Translations under genes and position numbers: made by a program
Shown here: positions 9,531 through 20,702 of the stretch, piece after piece
Layout of the letters: the number at the start of each line of letters is the position of its first letter
Numbering within the stretch: position 1 is the first letter of the stretch
Assembly: GCA_945910005.1 (NCBI GenBank)
Contig: OX246747.1
Location: 5,266,274-5,330,273 of the forward strand
From: Isoperla grammatica
Lineage: Eukaryota > Arthropoda > Insecta > Plecoptera > Perlodidae
Direction of reading: 5' to 3'
Length of the DNA stretch: 64,000 nt
The notes under the pieces: model-generated
What the model was told of the DNA's origin: nothing
The model's input: only the letters and a program-made list of their open reading frames with translations
Databases searched by the model: none

Positions 9531-10155
9531 AGCGCCGATCGAGTTGTATGGAGAGATTCACTCCACTTCGCTACGCTCATCTAAAAATTACTTTATTCAT
9601 TCATATCAATTTAAAACATTAATTACTTCTTTCATGGTTACTTAATTATTTAGCTTGCAAAACACTATCTTGGTGGCGCAAAATGACCTAACTGGTTGAA
9701 GCGCCCTTAAACCAAATAAAGTCAAATTCATTTCCTTGGTAAGGCTTAGTCCCACAGAAGCCTGATCTTGATGGTTGGTTCTTCCATTCGTTCACCCCAG
9801 GGCCTATGCGTGGTTGACTTTCAACAACCCTCTTAGGCTCTGTCTGTTCACATAAGGGGCTCAGTTTTGTGTGGTCAGGGATGGGCCTATGCTTAGTGTC
9901 TAACCAAGGCTGCTCTATGCCTGCTATGTTTTGAGGCTGGCATGTAGGCCTGAGGTCTTGGCCTAAGCCTATTTGCCTGCTTTTTTTGGCTTAGGCCTAC
10001 TTTAGTGGAGAGAGGTGCTTGCAGGATTGGATTCAGGTATGTGAGGTCTTTGTGGTTGGACTCTGAAGCACGGCTTCTGCCTAGGCCTACCTGATGTTGC
10101 AGTCCATCCTGGACGCTGAGAAGTGTTAAGTGGTCTGTTGTAGGAGTAGGCGTAG
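9531..10155. other. Intergenic, AGGCCTA-rich, no gene seen
   Basis: Unique-looking sequence with many AGGCCTA words and no supported ORF or RNA gene. Confidence 0.5.
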
Positions 10156-11022
10156 ATGTTGGTTTGATAGCCTGTCATGTTCCACGTTGTTTAGTAGAAC
10201 ATCTGTTACCCTGTTGGATCTGTTACAATAGGAACATGGCTTGTTGGTTTGATAGCCTGTCATGTTGCACGTTGCATAGTAGAACATCTGTTACCCTGTT
10301 GGATCTGTTACATTAGGAACATGGCTTGTTGGTTTGATAGCCTGTCATGTTCCACGTTGCATAGTAGAACATCTGTTACCCTGTTGGATCTGTTACAATA
10401 GGAACATGGCTTGTTGGTTTGATAGCCTGTCATGTTCCACGTTGCATAGTAGAACATCTGTTACCCTGTTGGATCTGTTACATTAGGAACATGGCTTGTT
10501 GGTTTGATAGCCTGTCATGTTCCACGTTGCATAGTAGAACATCTGTTACCCTGTTGGATCTGTTACATTAGGAACAAGGCTTGTTGGTTTGATAGCCTGT
10601 CATGTTGCACGTTGCATAGTAGAACATCTGTTACCCTGTTGGATCTGTTACATTAGGAACATGGCTTGTTGGTTTGATAGCCTGTCATGTTCCACGTTGC
10701 ATAGTAGAACATCTGTTACCCTGTTCGATCTGTTACATTAGGAACAAGGCTTGTTGGTTTGATAGCCTGTCATGTTCCACGTTGCATAGTAGAACATCTG
10801 TTACCCTGTTGGATCTGTTACATTAGGAACAAGGCTTGTTGGTTTGATAGCCTGTCATGTTCCACGTTGCATAGTAGAACATCTGTTACTCTGTTGGATC
10901 TGTTACAATAGGAACATGGCTTGTTGGTTTGATAGCCTGTCATGTTCCACGTTGCATAGTAGAACATCTGTTACCCTGTTGGATCTGTTACAATAGGAAC
11001 ATGGCTTGTTGGTTTGATAGCG
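10156..11022 (+). repeat. 85-bp minisatellite, about 10 copies
   Basis: Unit begins TTGGTTTGATAGCCTGTCAT and includes ATCTGTTACCCTGTTGGATC. Inside each unit ATGTTC and GAACAT form a small inverted repeat. Copies differ at only a few positions, implying recent homogenisation. The last copy is cut at TTTGATAGC, where the 47-bp array begins. Confidence 0.95.
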
Positions 11023-11964
11023 TGTATTGTAGATGTAGATGCGCGTGGTGGCAGGGCCGACAACACGCGTGTATTGTAGATGTAGATGCGCGTGGTGGCA
11101 GGGCCGACAACAAGCGTGTATTGTAGATGTAGATGCGCGTGGTGGCAGGGCCGACAACAAGCGTGTATTGTAGATGTAGATGCGCGTGGTGGCAGGGCCG
11201 ACAACAAGCGTGTATTGTAGATGTAGATGCGCGTGGTGGCAGGGCCGACAACAAGCGTGTATTGTAGATGTAGATGCGCGTGGTGGCAGGGCCGACAACA
11301 AGCGTGTATTGTAGATGTAGATGCGCGTGGTGGCAGGGCCGACAACAAGCGTGTATTGTAGATGTAGATGCGCGTGGTGGCAGGGCCGACAACAAGCGTG
11401 TATTGTAGATGTAGATGCGCGTGGTGGCAGGGCCGACAACAAGCGTGTATTGTAGATGTAGATGCGCGTGGTGGCAGGGCCGACAACAAGCGTGTATTGT
11501 AGATGTAGATGCGCGTGGTGGCAGGGCCGACAACAAGCGTGTATTGTAGATGTAGATGCGCGTGGTGCCAGGGCCGACAACAAGCGTGTATTGTAGATGT
11601 AGAGGCGCGTGGTGGCAGGGCCGACAACAAGCGTGTATTGTAGATGTAGATGCGCGTGGTGGCAGGGCCGACAACAAGCGTGTATTGTAGATGTAGATGC
11701 GCGTGGTGGCAGGGCCGACAACAAGCGTGTATTGTAGATGTAGATGCGCGTGGTGGCAGGGCCGACAACAAGCGTGTATTGTAGATGTAGAGGCGCGTGG
11801 TGGCAGGGCCGACAACAAGCGTGTATTGTAGATGTAGAGGCGCGTGGTGGCAGGGCCGACAACAAGCGTGTATTGTAGATGTAGATGCGCGTGGTGGCAG
11901 GGCCGACAACAAGCGTGTATTGTAGATGTAGATGCGCGTGGTGCCAGGGCCGACAACAAGCGTG
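11021..11964. repeat. 47-bp minisatellite, about 20 copies
   Basis: Unit CGTGTATTGTAGATGTAGAT plus GCGCGTGGTGGCAGGGCCGA plus CAACAAG. Units are nearly identical (occasional T to G and G to C). Because 47 is not a multiple of 3, the array cycles through all frames, and all three minus-strand frames are open for over 300 codons. These are the same 47-residue super-repeat read in different phases, so they are not evidence of a gene. Confidence 0.95.
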
Positions 11965-12112
11965 GCCGGTAACACGGAACACACGCACAACACTTTCACT
12001 TCACACCTCTTACCAAATCCAGTCCCCACGACTCTCCTAACAGTTACACTATTAGAACAACCCCAACTACACACGAAACCACCAACCAAACTTCCAAATC
12101 ACAGTTAGTACC

Positions 12113-13406
12113 CCTGCCCAGGGACTGCTACCTTATCGTGGTGGGCAGGTTTGTGTGCTTTGTTGATCCCGAGAGCTATGCCGGCGGAAGCGTATGCTTC
12201 TGGTAGGGCCACCCTAGCCGGACTGGTCGAGGGGGAAAAGTCAGACCATAGAGATATATACTACTTCGTAGAGAGACGTAACTGAGCGGCGAGTAGGCGA
12301 CCTATGCTCGAATAGGCCTCGGTGCGCGCGGCCGCCATGTTGGACCATCTCCGGGTTTGTTTACATCTGAATAACACGCGTGTTCCATAGCCATATGCGC
12401 TTGACATGTCATACACTCATCCGTTTTGACGAAATGGCTGATGGAAATATTCAAGGTTTGTTCCATAGTATGAACGTATTAATATCATAATCACTCCGTT
12501 TTAATTTCAGCTAAAATCTGTGTCGAAACAACATGTGAAATATTCCATATTTCCATAGTTAAGGTAGCCTGGGCTAGGCCTAGGAGAAGTTAGCTCTGTA
12601 CAAAATTATATCATTCCATTTTGAAATTAATATAGGTTATTCCCTAATTTGTTTTGCCAACATGATCAGAATGGTTGAACTATTTTTCACTTCATTATGA
12701 CACAATGGCATATAGGCCTAGATCAACTAAGGCCACAGGCCTAGGCCTAGGACCTAGCTGGCGAATTGAGCTTGAAGTTAATTGTTTTATTAGTATAGGC
12801 TAATGTAGGCGTAAAGCCTAGGCCTAGGCCCTATGTTATGGTGTTATGGCCATATACCTAAGCTTGAAGGTAATTGTGTTATTAATATAGTGTAGGCCCT
12901 AGGCCTAGGGCTCTCGCTGGAGAATTGAGCTTTAAGTTCATTCTTTTATTAGTATAGGGTATATATATGTTAATATCTCATTCCGACATCACTCAATCAT
13001 GTATTTACCTCAGAACTATAGAAATATACAGGAAGAATTGGATAAAGCCTTTAATCTACACATTATTGACCATGTAAACAAACCAATACACAAGATTTAC
13101 GGGACCAACATGGCCGATTTCCGCAGCATGCACAGCGGTGTGACGTCACAGACGAGAACAACTTTGTGTACGCCTCGATAGCATTGAGTTACGTCTCTCT
13201 ACGAAGTAGTATATATCTCTATGGTCAGACAAAGTGCAGTCCACACCCCAATCCCCTTTCCTCCCCTTTCTTCTTTCCTCACGCGCCCTCCTACTTGCCC
13301 CTTTCCTCCAAACAGTCCCCTATTTCATCTTCATTATCACCCACTCATCGTCTTGATTAGCCTAGTTGCAAAAATATAAGACCTTAAGCCCAAATATCAA
13401 TCAATC
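12113..13406 (+). mobile_element. SINE copy, H1 + TB, split by a TIR element
   Basis: H1 at 12113-12246 and the tail at 13224-13406 are separated by a 977-bp insertion. Near-perfect flanking duplications ACAGTTAGTACC (12101-12112) and ACAGTTAATACC (13407-13418) bound the whole and confirm the CCTGCCC 5' end. Confidence 0.92.
12247..13223. mobile_element. Non-autonomous DNA transposon, 977 bp, inserted in a SINE
   Basis: Terminal inverted repeats of about 37 bp starting CATAGAGATATATACTACTT, perfect by eye, are flanked by the 7-bp duplication GTCAGAC (12240-12246 and 13224-13230). The interior is AGGCCTA-rich with no transposase-like ORF. Six-to-eight-bp duplications occur in hAT, P and Dada-type elements, so the superfamily is unresolved. 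A one-base ambiguity at the ends (shared C/G) could also give a 5-bp duplication. Confidence 0.9.
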
Positions 13407-13418
13407 ACAGTTAATACC

Positions 13419-14235
13419 ACCAGAATTAAGTCAAAACTGCGGTGCGTGAGCGCTAACGACGGCATCACACTACCGCCATCTTGCGGGTTAGTCCGGGTTA
13501 GTAGGTTTGTGGTGATGTAGTCTTATTTAGATAAACGCTTGTACGTCATTTGTTCTGCTGTTGTTGTCGTCTTTGGAGTTGCGCCATTGTGGCCAAGAAA
13601 TTGTTGAACGTGTTTGCCTTGATGCTTCTATTTGTTTCTATTTGTTATCAATTTCTTCTGTGTTTTCCCTTTTTCTCTTTCTTATTTTATTTGTGTTGTA
13701 AAAACCCGTCTATATGGATTATCCACTAGGCTGAGCATAGAACGCAGTGACTTAGTGGATATGTGAAATTATATTAAGCATTGGTAATGTCGATAAATAA
13801 CTCGCATTGTTACATTGCATAGCAATGGATGTTGACATGTAACCATGGAAAAACAAAGAGTTGTCAGACAGAAAACAGTACAACTGGAGACTCGTACTTG
13901 CAGTTGATGTAGTCGCGTGTATCTGGTTTCGTCGGCGTAGGTCTTGGACTTCCCTTTGTTTTCTGCGTCTTTACGTTGTAGTTCAGCATGGTCAAATGTG
14001 AAGTTTGATGGCACCTGAGGTATGGTAGTCTGCATGCGACGTCCGCTGAACACGGGGATATGCCCTAAGTAGTGTGAGGCGTGGCCCGGTAGTTCACTAG
14101 AAATGCATTAAGCTCGGTTATCACATTTTTGTTCTCTAAGTGAGCTGCTAAAACGCTTTTTTTATCGTTCTCATCTCTCTTTCAGCTTGACCGTTGGCTT
14201 CTGGCCACAGAGGTGTGACACAGTGATGGTGAAAC
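13419..14235. other. Intergenic, no gene seen
   Basis: No recognisable protein or repeat. One 94-codon frame (13769-14053, minus) matches nothing I know. Confidence 0.45.
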
Positions 14236-14246
14236 TTCATCTCTTG

Positions 14247-14388
14247 CCCTTTCCCCTTTCCTCACGCGCCCTCTTAATTGCCCCTTTCCTCCAAAGAGCC
14301 CCGAATTTCATCTTCATTATCACCCATTCATCGTCTTGATTGGCCTAGTTGCAAAAATATAAGACGTAAGCCCAAATATCAATCTATC
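14247..14388 (+). mobile_element. 5'-truncated SINE, tail B, with target duplication
   Basis: TTCATCTCTTG flanks the fragment (14236-14246 and 14389-14399). Truncation at the 5' side with an intact duplication is the signature of incomplete target-primed reverse transcription. Confidence 0.9.
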
Positions 14389-14494
14389 TTCATCTCTTGG
14401 GCCTGGGCGAAGTTACCAAACTGGTGTCCGTTGAAGGGGGGGGGGGGGGGGGGGAGGGGCGTTGTCGCTTTTCACCTATTTAGGAATGCCGAAC

Positions 14495-15080
14495 ATTGAG
14501 AATGTTGTTCGGAGCATTGGGATGACTGATTCGGCTTTCAGTGACGTTATGGTTTCCACGCAGATGTATCGCGTGTATTCATCCACTATATGGCGAGATA
14601 TTTCCCATTGAGGTAAGGGCCGTCCAAATCAATTACTATGCTGGACCACGGTTTCTCGGGTAGCGGTGTTTTGTTTTAACAATAGCTTGGCATGGTAGGC
14701 AGTTCCTTATAGCATTCTCCACTTGTTGGTCTATGTGGGGGAACCATACCTTTTCTCTGAATAATTCCTTCGTTTTGACGATACCCAGATGTCCTCGATG
14801 AGCTAGGGATATGATACGAGTTTGAAGTGACGTGGGAATTATAATTTTTCTACCCTTAAGAAGATCGCCGGATGCCACTGTTATGTCAGGCAGCAGCTTC
14901 AGTAGCTCTTTGATTCTGGGAATGTTTTGATAGTTTTCTCTGGTTGTTTTGATTCGATTGCCGTCTTCAGGTTTTGCAGTGTCGTGTCCTTCGTTTCGTC
15001 TGCGATTTCGTCTAGGAATGTCATGGCTTTGGGAATGGCATGGACGGTTGACGATACATGAGTTCTTCAGGCGTTTTAGC
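14495..15080 (-). pseudogene. Ty3/gypsy integrase fragment
   Basis: Minus-strand frame 14636-15118 carries the integrase zinc-binding (H2C2) pattern HRGHLGIVKTKELF..WFPHID..VENAIRNCLPCQ. It continues past a stop/frameshift into the catalytic core start (PWSSIVIDLDGPY, then DEYTRYICVETIT in another frame). It is cut at both ends and frameshifted near 14590-14600, so it cannot be active. This is a lineage different from the pol at 21.5 kb. Confidence 0.8.
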
Positions 15081-15119
15081 ATTTTATGCAGATTCGTAGT
15101 CCGTGCACTCACGCCCATC

Positions 15120-16634
15120 TTCGTCTTGATTGTCTATAGGTGTTAACGAGGTATAGAATGATTGATATGCAGGCGGTACAAACGGTAAAAGGCTTAATAA
15201 ATCGTTTACTTTCGGTGTCGCTATTGAAACGCCGCATGGATTGTCGACTGGCAGTAAACAGCAGCCGAGATTATCTACAAGGCCCCTCTTTCTGGATGAG
15301 AGATCCAAAATATGGAATGCATCTTGCGGGTCGTGGCTGTATTTATACTTGATTTGAAATGGGTTTTCTGTGTCGACTTCCATACAAACCATTTTCAGCC
15401 ATTTAACTGGATCCCCCTCCATGTTGATTTTGCGACGAGTGATCTGTTTTAAGAAAACTTTAAACTTTTTAAAGTCAATTTGGTCCATTTCACACACCAC
15501 AAACGGGTTGGCTTCTTTGGCATCACCGACAACATCTGCCAAATGTGTTGGCAAATATATGCCACGAGACGGTTTGCTTTTTTCGATTACACCAAAATCT
15601 TTATCTGAATCGTTATACGAATGCCCACTAATAAAGAAATTGTGAGTTACTTTCTCGACATTAAACAATTAGGTTGTCACTACATATAACCAAAATGTTG
15701 CCATAACAATATTTCTGTTTTGTCAACCACATGCATCACTCCATGCAATTACATGGAAATTGGGAGGATTGTCAATGAAGTAACGAAAAAGACCTGAGGC
15801 TATTTCGGACGCTCCGCTGGAAGCTTGTGTTTCATTCCACATCTGCATGTAACCATTGCTTTTATTAGAGTCATGAATGCCTAAGCAATAGGTCCATAAT
15901 TGGCGTTTGTAGTAACAAATACCTGTTGTAAGAAGAGGCGTTGCCAACGTCTTCATCAAATCGAATGTAATGACCGTAATGGGACACTGTTCATTATTGG
16001 TCAGTATACTAGGCATTTTCTTACAGTCACGGTATAAATTTGCAGCTTCTTCAGCAAGTTTATGATGTTTATCCAACTCTTCTATTAATAGTTCTTTACT
16101 GTTACCAACTGCAGCTTCTATTTGCACATTAAGCTGATGACATGTTTTACATGAGTCTGTAATCGGTTGATTGAAGCTTAAGTTAAAATGTTTCTTGAAT
16201 ATATCCCTGAAGATCCCAAATGCTACTTGCGTCTTTTCATCATTAGAACACTCATGTTTATACCGTTTATACAGTTTCTTGTAGTTAAGATCCGGGGAGA
16301 GATATTTTCTGTCTGTGGTATCCTTTCGTATGTAGTGCGATTTATACGTTGGAAATTTCTTTATGAAATTTATTACATACAATTGATTCTCTGGTAAAGT
16401 TTTGTTTACGGGTACATGTTAACCTCGTTGGTCGGGAACTACAACAACCGATTCTCTACTGTTCTGTACAAGCCGATCAATTTTCCCATCAGAGACCTGC
16501 AAGGTAGTTTTAAATAGAGTTTTGCAAACATTTATATCCTCAGAAAGTTCATTCTTCAGGAAATAGTGCCTCGTCATATTTCGCTTTGAATTTCCCTCGG
16601 TATAGCATCTATTCTTTGTTTCTTCTTTAATGCA
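15120..16634 (-). pseudogene. DUF7869-type protein, disrupted by three in-frame stops
   Basis: A single minus-strand frame of about 500 codons runs from 16634 to about 15120. Recognisable pieces in order are DQRG-stop-HVPVNKTLPE, KYLSPDLNYKKLYKRYKHEC, KTCHQLNVQIEA, TFDLMKTLATPL, ICYYKRQLWTYCLGIHD, IAWSDACG-stop-QNRN, and HNFFISGHSYNDSDKDFGVI. This matches a multi-copy uncharacterised family (DUF7869) common in invertebrates and probably transposon-linked. The stops are TAA 16419-16421, TGA 15723-15725 (where the family has Gly in DACGGQN) and TAA 15669-15671. The N-terminal side is cut by the SINE at 16638. Function unknown; the copy is dead unless the stops are read through. Confidence 0.8.
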
Positions 16635-16637
16635 CTC

Positions 16638-17020
16638 CCTGCCCAGGGACTGCCACCTTATCGTGATGGGCAGGTTTGCGTGCTTTGTTGATCCCGAGAG
16701 CTATGCCGGCGGAAGCGTATGCTTCTGGTAGGGCCACCCAAGCCGGACTGGTCGAGGAGGAGAAGTCAGACGAAGTGCAGTCCACACCCCAATCCCCTTT
16801 CCCCCCCACTGTCCCGTTGAATATTTCTCCTCCCACTTGGCCCTGCCCTCCCTTGCTGGACTCCCATATTACGACTTACGCGACGTACAATGGATCTGAT
16901 TCAGATGTGGCTTTATTCTTCATTATCATCTTTCTCATCTTCATTATCACCCGCTCATCGTCTCGATTAGCCATCGTTCCATAAATATGAGACGTTAAGC
17001 CCCATTAATCATCATCATCA
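16638..17020 (+). mobile_element. SINE copy, H1 + TA
   Basis: Complete copy from CCTGCCCAGGGACTGCC to CCCCATTAATCATC. It is inserted at the 5' side of the DUF7869-type relic. Confidence 0.9.
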
Positions 17021-17035
17021 TCGTTAAGCCAAAAG

Positions 17036-17224
17036 ATAAGTGCAGTCCACACCCCAAGCCCCTTTCCTCCACCTTCCCCTTTCCACCCCCGCCCTCCTAT
17101 TGGCCCCTTTCCTCCAAACAGCCCCCTATTTCATCTTCATATATCACCCACTCATTGTCTCGATTAGCCTCGTTGCAAATATATGAGACGTTAAGCCCAA
17201 ATAATCAATCAATCAATCAATCAA
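17036..17224 (+). mobile_element. SINE fragment, H1 end + TB
   Basis: Begins at AAGTGCAGTCCACACC, lacks most of H1, and ends in a long (AATC)n tail. Confidence 0.85.
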
Positions 17225-17958
17225 AATGAGAACAAATCATTGAAGACACCTGGGGGTCTTGGCAGTGGTCATGAAGGGGTCCATTAACATGTTGTCCTTT
17301 TAACATTGGTTTATTATCACGCACTTTTGGTTCAGATTTTCTTATTACATTTTGAAGCTCAGCAAACCTTCGTACAACTTGCTGTAAAGGTCGGACAGAT
17401 TTTCTTACAAGTTTTTTTAGAGTTTGCATGAAATTTTCAAAACGAAATACGCTAAAATTATCCAGTACACCAATATGTTCAACATCATCAACAATGTGTA
17501 GAAGCCCATGAACATTATGTGACACATTCTTCTCCATAGAAACGTGCGAATGAATCGACAAAGGCACTAACAAGGACTTGGCATAATCTCGATAACAAAC
17601 ATGGTACTGAGAACTGGCCAATATTCTTACAGCAATATGTAATGTAACACAATTTAGGTAAGCTGGATGACACAGTACGCTTTTTAACACAAGCGGTCCA
17701 GTATGAAGAAGAAACTGACGCAGTTCAGTTGCTTTCCATCTAACAACTTCTTGAGGGCGTCTTGGCCGTCACACAAATTCTATTGGAACACAATTCTTAA
17801 ATGATGACATAATTAAAGATGCCTCTTGTATTTACCTGAATGATAATTTGTATGGAGGTTTTCCTTTTAACCACATGTCACGAATTAGCTTCTTTACAAT
17901 ACCTAAGCAAATTAAATGCATATAATCTAAAGGTATATTTGTAATCATATCAAATTCT
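17217..17958 (-). pseudogene. Transposase-like (DUF4218-type C-terminal region) with two stops
   Basis: A minus-strand frame from 17958 reads NIPLDYMHLICLGIVKKLIR, a stop (TAA 17832-17834), SLIMSSFKNCVPIEFV, a stop (TGA 17769-17771), then RPRRPQEVVRWKATELRQFL. The open part follows, with NVHGLLHIVDDVEHIG, NFSVFRFENF and LKKLVRK. This is the C-terminal half of the CACTA/EnSpm-related transposase proteins (transposase domain plus DUF4218-like) seen in invertebrates. The catalytic N-terminal part is absent, replaced upstream by a SINE. Dead copy. Confidence 0.7.
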
Positions 17959-17969
17959 AGTATGTGTGT

Positions 17970-18243
17970 CCTGCCCAGAGACTGCCAACTTATCGTGGTG
18001 GGCAGGTTTGTGCGCTTTGATGATTCCTGGAGCTATGCCGGCGGAAGCGTATGCTTCTGGTAGGGCCACCCTAGCCGGACTGGTCGAGGGGGAGAAGTCA
18101 GACGAAGTGCAGTCCACACCCCAATCCCCTTTCATTCCCTTTCCCCTTTCCTCACGCGTCCTCCTACTTGCCCCTTTCCTCCAAAGAGCCCTGAATTTCA
18201 TCTTCATTATCACCCACTCATCGTCTTGATTAGCCAAGTTGCA
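17970..18243 (+). mobile_element. SINE copy, H1 + TB, first of a head-to-tail pair
   Basis: Diverged H1 (CCTGCCCAGAGACTG, GATTCCTGGAGC). It ends abruptly at GTTGCA, losing the 3' hairpin arm, where the next copy begins. Confidence 0.88.
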
Positions 18244-18549
18244 CCCAGGGACTGCTACCTTATCGTGGTGGGCAGGTTTGCGTGCTTTGTTGAACCCGAG
18301 AGCTATGCCGGCGGAAGCGTATGCTTCTGGTAGGGCCACCCTAGCCGGACTGGTCAAGGAGGAGAAGTCAGACAAAGTGCAGCCCACACCCCAATCCCCT
18401 TTCCTCCCCGTTCCCCTTTCCTCACGCTCCCACCTACTTGCCCCTTTCCTCCAAACAGCCCCATATGTCATCTTCATATATCACCCACTCATTGTCTCGA
18501 TTAGCCTCGTTGCAGAAATATGAGACGTTAAGCCCAAATATCAATCAAA
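18244..18549 (+). mobile_element. SINE copy, H1 + TB, second of the pair
   Basis: Starts at CCCAGGGACTG, lacking the first 4 bases, fused directly to the previous copy. The tail ends CCCAAATATCAATCAAAA. The dimer could come from insertion into the tail or from recombination. Confidence 0.88.
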
Positions 18550-18837
18550 AATATTGTGAAGAAATAGGGTTGGACTGAGCCTCAGGGCAGATGCAATTGC
18601 CCTGACTAGCATGGGGTGCGTAGCCGATGTTCTAGCTTTGCGGCTCAGTCCCTCCCTAGTCCTGACCAGGACCAGTATTTGTAGGGATGGATCATGCGGA
18701 ATTGCAAGGAAATACACTAAATTCAAATAGCAAGGGTTACGTATATTTTGCTTACGAAACTACCCTAATGGTCTTTAATAAACGATAACATTGTGAGTGT
18801 GAGTGCGTGGTCAACATGTATTTTCCTACCCTTTTTA

Positions 18838-19012
18838 CAGCGGCCTGGCACAGTGACTGGGACAATCCTCCGATCCACTACTATCCTTGGTTCGATCCCC
18901 GTCGGCTGTTATCAGTCTTCTCCTCGCGATAAAATGTCCCGAGCCCGTCGACCACTACTACCTCTCTTCTAGTTCCTCTCTTCCCTGGTTACCAAACTGA
19001 ATAAAATAAATA
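18838..19012 (+). mobile_element. tRNA-derived SINE-like element
   Basis: Shows an A-box-like TGGCACAGTGACTGG and, about 40 nt on, a B-box-like GGTTCGATCCC, the spacing of an internal Pol III promoter. A 3' unrelated region follows (CGATAAAATGTCCCGAGCCC) and an A/T-rich end AATAAAATAAATAA. No cloverleaf is visible, so it is a SINE relic rather than a tRNA gene. Confidence 0.6.
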
Positions 19013-19329
19013 ACATTCCTTTTTCCTTCTCCTCCATTGTTTCGGACCCACCGCCTGGCCAAGCGTGATTTAATTAAATACCAAGAATCCAGAAGAAGGA
19101 CCATGAAATGGTCCCATTCTTCACAATATAAGTTGTTAAGCCCAAATATCAATCAATTCTGGTATGTCTGTCAGCAATGTATTTCCCAAATGATGTTCTT
19201 CGTGCACATGATTTACGAAGCTTTCATGAGTTCGCCTTGCTGCGGCAACGGAAGGAAAACAAACGCGACTATTACTGTATTCTCCTTCTACAACACATTT
19301 GCTGCAAGAGTTGTATCTATCCACTATGG

Positions 19330-19599
19330 CGGTCGAGGAGAAGAAGTCAGACGAAGTGCAGTCCACACCCCAATCCCCTTTCCCCCCCACTGTCCCATTG
19401 AATATTTCTCCTCCCACTTGGCCCTGCCCTCCCTTGCTCGACTCCCGTATGACGATTCACGCGACGTACAATGGATCTGATTCGGATGTGGCTTTATTCT
19501 TCATGATCATCTTTCTCATCTTCATTATCACCCGCTCATCGTCTCGATTAGCCATCGTTGCATAAATATCAGACGTTAAGCCCCATTAATCAATCAATC
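19330..19599 (+). mobile_element. 5'-truncated SINE, H1 end + TA, with target duplication
   Basis: Starts within H1 at CGGTCGAGGAG; flanked by ATCCACTATGG (19319-19329 and 19600-19610). The truncation point is sharp, as in partial reverse transcription. Confidence 0.92.
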
Positions 19600-19610
19600 A
19601 TCCACTATGG

Positions 19611-19944
19611 CCTTTTATATTACATACAAATGATTTTGCAGGCGCATCACATATTTGTTCAGGATAATTAGTGTAGTTATGACTTATTAATAAAGGTAGA
19701 ATCATCTTCTAAGAACTAGTTAAGAACACAACCACACGATTTTAGGCTTAGACAACAACTGAACTTTCTGGAAGGTTACAGTGCTACCACACAGACAACT
19801 TAACAAAATCTATATTTCACAAAACGTGTTATTGTTCTTACTATTTATTCTATTTTTATGATTATTACTTTTCCTTAACACCTTCTCCTAATGATTATAA
19901 AAATGTAACTTACAATTCTTTTACTGAGCAACTGTGTTATCAAC
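19611..19944. other. Intergenic, no gene seen
   Basis: AT-rich; may include the 3' untranslated part or LTR remnant of the adjacent copia fragment, but no LTR pair is visible. Confidence 0.4.
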
Positions 19945-20413
19945 TCATTTAACTAATGCATATTTATGTTTCAAGAATTTACTATTATTCAGAGTTTGAG
20001 TCAAAACATCTGCTACCATATTTTCTGTACACAAGTAATCGATTTTAAGCAGTCCTTCTTTAACCTTTTCATTGATAAAGTGAAATCTAACGTCAATGTG
20101 TTTGCTTCGTCGGTTGAACTGTCCATTTTTTATTATAGTCAGAGCACTTTGATTATCCATTTTTAAGATAACGCTCATTTCACTATTTAAACGTTGGTGT
20201 AGTAGAGCTTTTATAAAATGTAGTTCTTTGACACAGTCTGCTGCGGCTATGTCCTCGGCCTCATCAGCACTGGAAAGAGCAACGATCGGCTCTTTTCTCG
20301 AGCACCAACTTATCGGCCCACTACAGAAGTATATCACGAATCCTTTTGTACTTCGCCTGGCAACCGTGTCTCCATTGCATGGTGGATCACTGCAAAGTGA
20401 ATCTTGGTAGACG
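19945..20413 (-). pseudogene. Ty1/copia RNase H fragment
   Basis: The minus-strand frame reads ARRSTKGFVIYFCSGPISW, then SSADEAEDIAAADCVKELHF, MDNQSALTIIKNGQFNRRSK, HIDVRFHFINEKVKEG and ENMVADVLTQ. These are the RNase H end of copia Pol, which removes the RNA strand during reverse transcription. The normal TEAEY core is altered (DEAED). Nothing upstream of RNase H remains; a SINE lies just beyond. Inactive fragment. Confidence 0.88.
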
Positions 20414-20437
20414 GGTCTAGAATTTTGTATCGGATTA

Positions 20438-20687
20438 TATTATTGGCGGTGTTTAAAGACGTACTCGACCCCTAAGGTCATATGACGTCTTCCGAATCAG
20501 GTCCATCTACATCGCGAGGTCGTCAATCGTCATAAAGGGAGTCCAGCAAGGGAGGGCAGGGACAAGTGGGAGAATAAATCATCAGTGGGATAGTGGAGGT
20601 GGAGGAATATCACTGGGTCTCCTTTCGTCACCTCTTCCGACCAGCAGGGTCACTCTGGGCTTACTCTAACCCAGGCCGTGACGGGTC
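20438..20687 (-). mobile_element. SINE copy, H2 + TC, with target duplication
   Basis: Reverse-oriented: H2 (complement of GACCCGTC.. near 20687), body, then tail C with GACGTCATATGACCTTA and GTCGAGTACGTCTTTAAACA. Flanked by TTTTGTATCGGATTA / TTTTGTATCGGAGTA (20423-20437 and 20688-20702). Confidence 0.85.
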
Positions 20688-20702
20688 TTTTGTATCGGAG
20701 TA

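Noticed and set aside
9301..9645. ORFs of [11 protein letters not shown] repeats
   Set aside because: Pure (ATAC)n microsatellite translation.
10903..12089. Three overlapping 320-370 codon minus-strand frames
   Set aside because: They are the 47-bp repeat read in three phases; no stop in the unit makes them open by construction.
18838..18912. Functional tRNA gene
   Set aside because: A- and B-box-like words are present, but there is no cloverleaf pairing or anticodon stem; better explained as a tRNA-derived SINE.
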